Source: Tangfeifania sp. (lineage in GTDB: Bacteria; Bacteroidota; Bacteroidia; Bacteroidales; Prolixibacteraceae). From it: DNA of 22,549 nt. A program made the position numbers and the translations under genes. The stretch's first letter is position 1; every line of letters starts with the position of its first letter. Under the pieces are notes generated by a model, which saw nothing but the letters and a program-made list of their open reading frames with translations, made no database searches and had not been told where the DNA came from. Positions 1 through 6,710 of the stretch are shown here, piece by piece. The stretch spans positions 1 to 22,549 of the forward strand of contig JAGYMR010000016.1 in NCBI GenBank assembly GCA_018400515.1. Direction: 5' to 3'.

Positions 1-795
1 AACACTGGCATTTTCAAATCGTGCGGAAAAGGAGGCCTGAAAGGGATAGGCGGTGTGAAAGGTGTTCCCGCCTTCAATTTTTACATTCAAATTTTTGTTT
101 TGGTAACTCCAGATCCCTGAAACATAGTCGTGTTTACTCAATTTTCCGGGAAGGTAGCTGGCGCTGATTTTATCTGGAACGCCGCAAACCCACTGGGCAA
201 AGTCGATGTCGTGGATCACCAAATCAAAAAGCGCTCCACCCGATGAGCCAAAATCTATTTGTTTGTCTTTCCATTGCCCCCAGGCCGGCAACCCGGAGAA
301 CCGGGACAGGGACAGAAATTCCAGCCGGCCAAATTTGTCGTTGTCAATCCAGTTTTTCAGTGTTTGATAAGCCGGCATAAACCGGACGACATGGCCAATC
401 ATCAAAATTTTGTTTCTGGTCCGGGCCAAATCAATAAGTTCTTCCCCTTCCGCCAAATCCAGACAGAAAGGTTTCTCAATAAAAACATGACAACCGGATT
501 CCAGCGCCTGTTTTCCCATGGCGTAATGCAGGCTTGTATGTACCGCAATTATGCAGGCATCGGGCTTTTCGGCTTCCAGACACGCCGCAAAGCCGGAATA
601 AAAATTTACGCCCGAAAGTTCCGCTTCGCCAAACGTACCGGTGGAAAAATTCCCCGATTTCTCCTTCAGACTGTTCTGAATGCTTTCCTTGTTTTTATCC
701 ACAATGGCCACCAAACGGACATGGGGATTTTTCAGAATATTTCCCGCGTGGGTTTTTCCCATAAATCCAAAACCAACAACAACAATTTTAATCAT
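1..795 (-). CDS. Gfo/Idh/MocA-family NAD(P)-dependent oxidoreductase, N-terminal part
   Basis: The first 265 codons of a cytoplasmic oxidoreductase; the C-terminus lies beyond the left edge. The protein starts MIKIVVVGFGFMG, a Rossmann dinucleotide-binding motif (GxGxxG at residues 8-13). An EKP motif at about residues 107-109 is the family hallmark, with the lysine normally in the active site. The later stretch GGALFDLVIHDIDFAQW fits the substrate-binding half of the family. Members oxidise or reduce sugars, inositols or related polyols, so a role in catabolism of a PUL-released sugar is plausible, but the substrate cannot be told. The start at 795 is supported by a strong AGGAGG seven bases upstream. 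It is codirectional with the HTCS gene, 72 bp downstream of it, so the two may be co-transcribed. Family assignment is firm; function is open. Confidence 0.88.
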   Translation of the reverse strand, partial: MIKIVVVGFGFMGKTHAGNILKNPHVRLVAIVDKNKESIQNSLKEKSGNFSTGTFGEAELSGVNFYSGFAACLEAEKPDACIIAVHTSLHYAMGKQALESGCHVFIEKPFCLDLAEGEELIDLARTRNKILMIGHVVRFMPAYQTLKNWIDNDKFGRLEFLSLSRFSGLPAWGQWKDKQIDFGSSGGALFDLVIHDIDFAQWVCGVPDKISASYLPGKLSKHDYVSGIWSYQNKNLNVKIEGGNTFHTAYPFQASFSARFENASV

Positions 796-802
796 CGCTT
801 AT

Positions 803-808
803 CCTCCT
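803..808 (-). promoter_or_regulatory. Canonical Shine-Dalgarno of the oxidoreductase
   Basis: AGGAGG on the minus strand, seven bases before the ATG at 795. Strong Shine-Dalgarno sites are uncommon in Bacteroidota, and most other starts in this window have only A/T-rich upstream sequence. The site fixes this start codon. Confidence 0.7.
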
Positions 809-867
809 TTTCCTTTCAATTTTTTTATTGGTAATAAACAATGTATGCGAATAAACTAAAAAAACCT

Positions 868-3800
868 TCACTTAAAGCACCCGGCCCGGTATTGCGCCGG
901 GGTGATCCCGAAAAATTTCCGGTAGGCGGTGGAAAAATTGCCGGGGGTACTGAATCCCACATCGTAGGCAATCTCGGCCACTGTATAATTTCCTTCCTCC
1001 AGCAGCTCTTTACTCCGTTCCAGCCGCCGTTTTTTGACATATTCCCGCGGGGACTGCCCCGTCAGGGCTTTGATCTTCCGGTACAAATGCATCCGGCTCA
1101 GCCCGGCTTCTGCTCCAAGCTGATCCACCGAAAAATCGGGGTCCCCCATTTTCTCCTGAACGATCGCTTCAATTTTCTCCATCAGCTTTTTATCGAGCGG
1201 GTGGAGCGGAACATCTTTTTCTGCCACTTTCTTTCCGGAGAGGTACAGCCGGACCTTTTCACGGCTTTCCAGCAGGTTTTTGATGGTTAACTGTACCTTT
1301 TCCATATTGAATGGTTTGGAAATATAGGCGTCGGCACCGGTACGAAGCCCTTCCAGTTCATTTTCAATCCCGGCTTTGGCCGTCAGCATCACTACAGGAA
1401 TATGGGATGTCTTAATATCCTCCTTCATTTTTGTGCAAAAAGTAATCCCATCCATCACCGGCATCATGATGTCGGTCACAACCAGCGTAACAAGCTCCTT
1501 TTCCAGGATCTGCAAAGCCTCTTCCCCGTTGGCTGCCGCAAAGATCCGGTAAGATTCCTCGAGCATCTCTGCCAAGGCCTGGCAGATCTCCCGGTTATCA
1601 TCGACAACGAGTATGGAGGGAAGTTCCCTGGATTTAAATTTGTGGTCGTGAGGAAATTCATCCTGAAAATTGCTCCGCTCCAGCCGAAGCATCTCTTCCC
1701 ATTTATCGTATTCAAAAAACTGGGCCATTGTCTCGGGAGACTTCATTCTCTGTCCGGTTCCCTCCTTTTGAATAAGATCAAAATAGAAATGACTTCCCTT
1801 TCCTTTCGCGCTTTCCACATCAATGGTCCCCCCGTGAAGTTCCACCAGCTGTTTAACTAAAGCCAGCCCGATCCCTGAACTATCGTGCAATCCGTGTTGT
1901 TTATAATCTTTCCCGGGATTAAAAAACCGGTCAAAAACGTGCGGGAGGATCTCGGCATCAATTCCAATGCCGGAATCCTTAACACCAATCCTCAAAACAG
2001 CGCTGTTTCCGCCTTTCGGCTCCAAGACCCGGGCATAAATGGTAATGCTGCCTCCATCCGGGGTATATTTAAAGGCATTGGACAATAAATTAAAAAGGAT
2101 CTTGGTCAGTTTCTCCTGATCAAATCCCCAGCGAATTTCCGGTTGTTCGTGAAGAAACCGAAAACGAATCCCATGTTCATCCGCCAGCGATTTAAAAAGC
2201 TTTTCAATTTGCCGGATAAAAGATACCACATCCGCCTCCTCTATCTCCAGTTCCGCCTTTCCCTGTTCCACCCTCCGGAAATCAATGATCTCGTCGGTCA
2301 GTTTCAGCAGCCGTTTGGCATTCAAATCGATCCGTTCGAGTTCATTTTTCACTCCCGGAGGAAAATTTTTGCGGCTCAACAACTTATTTACGGGGAAAAT
2401 GATCAGCGAAAGGTGGGTGCGCAGTTCATGGGAAATATTAGTGAAAAACTGCATCCGGAACTGTGCCACCTGTTTCTCCTTTTTCCGTTCAAGACGGGCC
2501 AGCTCCATGTCATGCTGTCTTTTGTTGACCCACTTTACAAACCAGATAACAAAAACATTGATGCTGAAAAACAGCAGGATGTAAATGATATAAGCCGTGT
2601 TGGAACGCCAGGGGGGTGGCAGCACGGCAATATGGAGTGCAACAGGTTCCGATGTCCAGACATCGTCATTATTGGATGCTTTCACTTTAAAGGTATATCT
2701 CCCGGGGGGCAGATTGGAATAGTGAGCAGCCCGCTGGGGGCCGACATAGCGCCATTCCTCCTCCAGTCCCTCCATCATAAAGGCATACCTGTTTTTCTGC
2801 GAAGAGATGTAGTTCAGTCCTACATATTCAATGGTCAGAGCGGTCTGGTTATATCTCAGCACAATGGAATCGGTCATGGAAATATGCTTCTGCAGGGGAC
2901 TTTCTTCTCCACCGATTGTAACGGGTTGGTTAAAAAGTTTTAACTCTGTTAGGATCAGGCCGGGTTCGTCGGTGTTTTCCCCGATGGCTTCCGGCCGGAA
3001 AAAGTTCACCCCCTTACTGGTACCCAGGTAGATCTGACCACTGACATCCTTAAAACCGGCCTTCGGCAGGAGATGATTGGACAGCAGGCCGTCGGTGGTA
3101 TCATAATAACGGACATCTTTTGTTTGAATATTAAACCTGGCCAGCCCGTTATTGGTGCTTAACCATAAAACGCGGCTGTCATCCTCCATAATTTTGCATA
3201 CATTGTTGGAGGGCAATCCGTCTTTTTTCAGGTAGGCCTCAAATTTCCCGGAATCCGGGTCAAAACGGTTGAGGCCGCCATTGAGGGTTCCTACCCAAAG
3301 CGTTCCCCGGCAGTCCCTGTATAAATCCAACACATTATTGTCATTCAGGGAGTGCGGATTGTCCGGATCAAGCAGGTAGCGGTGAACAAAAGTCCTCTTT
3401 TCGGTATCAAACAGGTTCACCCCGCCTCCGTAAATCCCAACCCAAAGCTTCTCTTCCGTACCAAAACAGATGCTGGTGACATTATAATTCCCGATCAGGG
3501 TGCTGTAAACCCCCGTAAGGGGCTGATCGCCTCCGGCTTTGTAATTGGATACCTCCCCTGTTTTTCCGTCAATAAAAATAAGCCCTTCCATGTCCGAGCC
3601 CATCCAGTAATTCCCATCATTATCCTGCGTTATCGTCACAATGGGGGTATTCAAAATGTTATTGCCCTCCCGCCAAAGGGTAATATCCCCGCTTTTCAGA
3701 TCCAGGACATCCAGCCCGTTTGAGGTACCGATAAGCAGTCGCTCTTCCCCGTCCTGAAACAGGGAACGGATGTTGTTGGAGGACAATCCCGAATGGACGG

Positions 3801-5004
3801 TATACCGCTTAATGACCTCTCCGGAAAGATCACACTGATATAAGCCCGAATTGGTCCCCGCCCATAAATAGTTACCTGTTCCTTTGGTAACGGAGGAAAC
3901 CACCTCCGAGGGCCGGTCAAGAAAACGAAAACGCTTCTTTTTGTTCAGGATTATCCGCAAACCCTTATTTTCGGTTCCTACCCAGATGTTTCCCTGTTTG
4001 TCTTTGAAAATTTCCCGGATCGACAGGTCCGGAAGTACCATCGAAGCGTTGTCCGCGATGTATTTCCCCCCTGTAGCAGCATCCCACTGTAGTTCATACA
4101 ACCCGTTTCCCCCGGTCCCCACCAGCAAAATTCCGGGAGTGGATTCATGCAGATGGGTAATGAAATGCTTTTCAAGTTCCGGATACCGGCTCTTTTCTGA
4201 GAGGGCGGAAAAAAATTTCCCCAGGGAAGCATCAAACCGGTAAAGGCCGGATTCGGTCCCGGCAAGCACATTTCCAGTGGAGTCTTCCATGATGAAAGTA
4301 ACCGGATTGATCTCCCCCCTGGAATCTTCCCGGGTGATCCGGTAACGCTTCATGATTTGATTCTTTTCATCAAACCGGTGTAAAACCCCGTCAGCACAAA
4401 GGAAAAGCATCTCCCCCGAACTCGTTTCCAGGGCCTGTACTACCCAGTTATCTGAAAGGGTTGTTGTCTCCTCCGGATCATTCCGGAACAGGGAAGCCTT
4501 TTTCTCCCGGGCATCGTAACGCACCAGCCCATCCAGCGTACAAAACCAAAAAATATCCCCGGTAGCCTCCAATATACATTCAATATGGTCATGAATTCTT
4601 ATGCTATCCGCCTCCAGCCGGGCAGAAAAATTGGTAAAGCGATGCTTCGCTTCGTCGTACCGGTTGATCCCTCCCCCCCAGGTGGCAACCCATAAATTTC
4701 CGTGGCTGTCAAGCAGAAGATCCCGGACAAAACTGTTGGTCAGACTGGTTTTATCATCAATTTCATATTGATACTCCTCAAAAGTATACCCATTGAATTT
4801 GTTCAGCCCGAAATGCGTCCCGATCCAGATAAAACCATCGGAGGCCTGTAAAATGCTGGTTACATTATTGTGGGATAATCCATCCTCAATGGAGAGCTCT
4901 TCGATCCAGTTTTTATAATTCTGAAGTTCATTCAAACCGGAAAAGGCGCCCTTCATAAAAAGAAGCAGACAAACGGTCAATATCACCCTTCCCACAATAC
5001 GCAT
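868..5004 (-). CDS. Hybrid two-component system (HTCS) sensor kinase/AraC-type regulator of the PUL
   Basis: A one-protein signalling system of 1378 residues. In order: signal peptide/anchor (1-23); a long periplasmic sensor of repeated two-component propeller blades (motifs such as GFIWIGTHFGLNKF and GTLWVGTLNGGLNRF) to about 720; a Y_Y_Y domain to about 800; a membrane helix (802-826); a histidine kinase with H-box at His859, N-box LSNAFKYTPDGG and G-boxes DSGIGI and SSGIGLALV; a receiver domain with phospho-acceptor Asp1178 in TDIMMP; and a C-terminal AraC helix-turn-helix (about 1275-1378). HTCS proteins normally bind an oligosaccharide in the periplasm and activate the neighbouring susCD genes. 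I chose the ATG at 5004; a TTG 18 bases upstream (5022) would add six residues. Oddity: the H-box reads HELRTH where HELRTP is usual. It lies 76 bp downstream of the 439-residue secreted protein, same strand. Confidence 0.95.
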   Translation of the reverse strand: MRIVGRVILTVCLLLFMKGAFSGLNELQNYKNWIEELSIEDGLSHNNVTSILQASDGFIWIGTHFGLNKFNGYTFEEYQYEIDDKTSLTNSFVRDLLLDSHGNLWVATWGGGINRYDEAKHRFTNFSARLEADSIRIHDHIECILEATGDIFWFCTLDGLVRYDAREKKASLFRNDPEETTTLSDNWVVQALETSSGEMLFLCADGVLHRFDEKNQIMKRYRITREDSRGEINPVTFIMEDSTGNVLAGTESGLYRFDASLGKFFSALSEKSRYPELEKHFITHLHESTPGILLVGTGGNGLYELQWDAATGGKYIADNASMVLPDLSIREIFKDKQGNIWVGTENKGLRIILNKKKRFRFLDRPSEVVSSVTKGTGNYLWAGTNSGLYQCDLSGEVIKRYTVHSGLSSNNIRSLFQDGEERLLIGTSNGLDVLDLKSGDITLWREGNNILNTPIVTITQDNDGNYWMGSDMEGLIFIDGKTGEVSNYKAGGDQPLTGVYSTLIGNYNVTSICFGTEEKLWVGIYGGGVNLFDTEKRTFVHRYLLDPDNPHSLNDNNVLDLYRDCRGTLWVGTLNGGLNRFDPDSGKFEAYLKKDGLPSNNVCKIMEDDSRVLWLSTNNGLARFNIQTKDVRYYDTTDGLLSNHLLPKAGFKDVSGQIYLGTSKGVNFFRPEAIGENTDEPGLILTELKLFNQPVTIGGEESPLQKHISMTDSIVLRYNQTALTIEYVGLNYISSQKNRYAFMMEGLEEEWRYVGPQRAAHYSNLPPGRYTFKVKASNNDDVWTSEPVALHIAVLPPPWRSNTAYIIYILLFFSINVFVIWFVKWVNKRQHDMELARLERKKEKQVAQFRMQFFTNISHELRTHLSLIIFPVNKLLSRKNFPPGVKNELERIDLNAKRLLKLTDEIIDFRRVEQGKAELEIEEADVVSFIRQIEKLFKSLADEHGIRFRFLHEQPEIRWGFDQEKLTKILFNLLSNAFKYTPDGGSITIYARVLEPKGGNSAVLRIGVKDSGIGIDAEILPHVFDRFFNPGKDYKQHGLHDSSGIGLALVKQLVELHGGTIDVESAKGKGSHFYFDLIQKEGTGQRMKSPETMAQFFEYDKWEEMLRLERSNFQDEFPHDHKFKSRELPSILVVDDNREICQALAEMLEESYRIFAAANGEEALQILEKELVTLVVTDIMMPVMDGITFCTKMKEDIKTSHIPVVMLTAKAGIENELEGLRTGADAYISKPFNMEKVQLTIKNLLESREKVRLYLSGKKVAEKDVPLHPLDKKLMEKIEAIVQEKMGDPDFSVDQLGAEAGLSRMHLYRKIKALTGQSPREYVKKRRLERSKELLEEGNYTVAEIAYDVGFSTPGNFSTAYRKFFGITPAQYRAGCFK

Positions 5005-5080
5005 CCGAAATTTTTGTCCCAAATGTAATTAAAAAACAAAAGAATCACCTTTAACCGGAAAACAAAAAAATGGGGTGGAA

Positions 5081-6400
5081 CTATTCAAGACCGAATTCCT
5101 TTATAACCATTTTCCGGTTCTTTCCGGATGCTTCATAGACTACTTCCAATTTTACCTGCCCGATAAAAAAATCTTCGTTCCGCCTGTTTTTCAGATAAAA
5201 CCGGTAAGTGTGAAAAAGATTGTCTTTTTCCACGGCCAGCTCGTAGCTCATTGCATCTTTTTGGTTAACAGCCGGACAGACCAGCCGGACTTTTTCCACA
5301 TCACCGGGGAAAAGTGCGTTCAGTTTGAAAGTGAAATTCTCTTTCACCGGAAAAAACAGGGCCGGACTGTTAACCGATATCTCCTCTCCCCGGGGAATGA
5401 TCGCCAGTGCATCCTGCACCGGCCAGCCGGTATCGGTGGCGTTGGTGTAATAAACATGATCCCGGTCCTTCTCAAACTGAAAGGAGATCTTCTTTTCAGC
5501 GGGCCGGTGCCTGTATGCAAAATTCCGGATATCCTCCAGGTGGCCCACCACCAGATAGTAAGAATAGCCGTAGGCAATGTCATGGTCCAGGATCTCCCGC
5601 AGGATGGGGGCACAATACCCGGTGGGAGCATCGCGGGGACCGCCGGAGCCTTTTTTCCCCGAAAATCCGCCAATATAAGACTGCACTTCCGGCGTTACAA
5701 CCCCAAGTCCGAAATTTTCATCATTGAGATGGGCCGCCCAGTTTTCAGTCGCCTGCCAGTAACTCCATTCGGGTCTCGTTTCATTCAGCTGGGGAATCTC
5801 TGAGATCCGGTCCTGCTGAAAGGGTTGGGTGCCTTTATAGGTAACCAGCCGGTGATAGGGGCCGTTCACATAGACCGCCGGCAGTTCCTGTGAGCGGGCG
5901 GGATACCGGATCGTATCCCTGCGGTGGTTGAGCAAGCGGCTTTCAACCTTAACATGACTGCTTTCAATTTTTATATGCGATTCAAAAAAACAATGGCCCG
6001 GAACGTTGTTCAGGGGCCAGTGCATGGGTATCGTTTTTACGTATATGGAATCCTCCCCGTGATAATAATCCACCACCTCCGAACGGTTGCCTCCCACATC
6101 CCCCGACTGGATCGGATTCCAACCCAGAAATTCCCAGCTTTCATGCGGTTTTTGACCTGATTCAGGGATGTAGGGAACAGGACCCGAATAGAAAGACATC
6201 TGAATTTGCCTCCCCATATCAAAACTGTTGATGATATTTTCTTCCTCTCCCGAGGCGGAAAGATAAGTGATGGAGCCGCCCATATCAAGGTTGACACCTA
6301 AGCGGATGGATTCATTTTCAATGTAAATGACCCGCTCCCCCCCGGAACTTCCATAGTAGAAAAAAAGAAAAAATACGGACCAAAAAATGTGTTTAAACAT
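5081..6400 (-). CDS. Secreted protein of unknown function, possible mutarotase-like fold
   Basis: 439 residues with an N-terminal signal peptide (hydrophobic run in MFKHIFWSVFFLFFYYGSSG) and no lipobox, so probably periplasmic or secreted. The early stretch IENESIRLGVNLDMGGSITYLS resembles the start of galactose-mutarotase-like beta-sandwich proteins, in which a carbohydrate-binding face is common; this is a pattern judgement, not a family match. The middle is rich in aromatics (around EWSYWQATENWAAHL, FGLGVVTPEVQSYIGGFSG and YGYSYYLVVGHLEDI), typical of carbohydrate-active proteins. I cannot name an enzyme family or catalytic residues. It is transcribed divergently from the SusC1 operon across a shared symmetric operator and is followed by the HTCS gene, so it probably belongs to the same regulon. 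It could be a glycan-binding protein, an epimerase-like enzyme or an undescribed hydrolase or lyase accessory. Confidence 0.75.
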   Translation of the reverse strand: MFKHIFWSVFFLFFYYGSSGGERVIYIENESIRLGVNLDMGGSITYLSASGEEENIINSFDMGRQIQMSFYSGPVPYIPESGQKPHESWEFLGWNPIQSGDVGGNRSEVVDYYHGEDSIYVKTIPMHWPLNNVPGHCFFESHIKIESSHVKVESRLLNHRRDTIRYPARSQELPAVYVNGPYHRLVTYKGTQPFQQDRISEIPQLNETRPEWSYWQATENWAAHLNDENFGLGVVTPEVQSYIGGFSGKKGSGGPRDAPTGYCAPILREILDHDIAYGYSYYLVVGHLEDIRNFAYRHRPAEKKISFQFEKDRDHVYYTNATDTGWPVQDALAIIPRGEEISVNSPALFFPVKENFTFKLNALFPGDVEKVRLVCPAVNQKDAMSYELAVEKDNLFHTYRFYLKNRRNEDFFIGQVKLEVVYEASGKNRKMVIKEFGLE

Positions 6401-6428
6401 ACCGGTAAAATTGTTATGAGTTTGTTTT

Positions 6429-6436
6429 GCAATTTA
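6429..6436 (-). promoter_or_regulatory. Candidate -7 box for the 439-residue secreted protein
   Basis: On the minus strand this reads TAAATTGC, a partial match (TAnnTT) to the Bacteroidota -7 consensus TAnnTTTG. Its position is the exact mirror image of the plus-strand box at 6565-6572 about the centre of the operator, and it would place transcription start about 22 bases before the ATG at 6400. On sequence alone the match is weak; the symmetry is what supports it. Confidence 0.45.
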
Positions 6437-6467
6437 ATCCTCCCTGACGAAATCAGCCAAGGTACGC

Positions 6468-6533
6468 GTAACAGAAAATTCTCCTTTGGTAACATTTCCG
6501 CGAAGATGTTACAGGGGAAAAATATCCTGTTAC
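6468..6533. promoter_or_regulatory. Symmetric four-half-site operator, probable HTCS binding region
   Basis: Two direct repeats of GTAACA start at 6468 and 6489 (21 bp apart), and two TGTTAC start at 6507 and 6528 (also 21 bp apart). The four form one dyad centred between 6500 and 6501: GTAACAG (6468-6474) pairs with CTGTTAC (6527-6533), and GTAACAT (6489-6495) with ATGTTAC (6506-6512). Direct repeats two helical turns apart suit the two helix-turn-helix units of AraC-type regulators, and the dyad suits divergent control. The sites lie about 31 bp from promoter-like boxes on each side. That the HTCS encoded here binds is inference. Confidence 0.7.
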
Positions 6534-6564
6534 CGGTGGCAAACTACCCCCATGCGGCAACAGA

Positions 6565-6572
6565 TATCTTTG
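6565..6572 (+). promoter_or_regulatory. Promoter -7 box of the SusC1 operon
   Basis: TATCTTTG matches the Bacteroidota -7 consensus TAnnTTTG exactly. No clear -33 TTTG lies upstream, as expected for an activator-dependent promoter; the nearest operator half-site ends 31 bp upstream. Start of transcription would be near 6579, about 24 bases before the leader ORF and about 128 bases before the SusC1 ATG. Confidence 0.6.
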
Positions 6573-6602
6573 TATGCAACGTGAACTAAAAATCGGATTC
6601 AT

Positions 6603-6710
6603 ATGGAAAAATTACTCATCCTGAACTTTTCAAAATTAACCTTGATGCATTTCCAGCTGCTTTCGTGCACCCGGAAACGGCATCCACAAAAAAATCAAAG
6701 AGGCTTATGA
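6603..6710 (+). CDS. 35-codon leader ORF, apparent duplicate of the SusC1 signal-peptide region
   Basis: The ORF begins MEKLLILNFSKLTLMHFQLL and ends at a TGA that overlaps the SusC1 start codon (ATGA at 6707-6710). Its first 21 codons align without gaps to the first 21 of SusC1 (MKKLLDFKCSKLTLLLVLLLS), with about three quarters of bases identical by hand count (47 of 63); AAATTAACCTTG and CTGCTTTCG are shared exactly. A shorter similarity (GGAAACGGCATCCAC versus GGAACGGTCACATCCAC) follows after a gap. This looks like a tandem duplication, 104 bp apart, whose first copy has decayed and is out of frame with SusC1. It may be translated and coupled to SusC1 through the stop/start overlap, or be a relic. 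The native SusC1 start may once have been here, since its spacing from the promoter mirrors that of the divergent gene. Confidence 0.5.
   Translation: MEKLLILNFSKLTLMHFQLLSCTRKRHPQKNQRGL

Noticed and set aside
259..834. Plus-strand open frame of 191 codons
   Set aside because: It is antisense to the oxidoreductase, which has a Rossmann motif, an EKP motif and a strong Shine-Dalgarno.
2143..2943. Open frame of 266 codons on the plus strand
   Set aside because: It lies fully antisense to the HTCS gene, whose domain motifs run through the region. The plus-strand protein has no recognisable motif; other long frames opposite the HTCS are shadows for the same reason.
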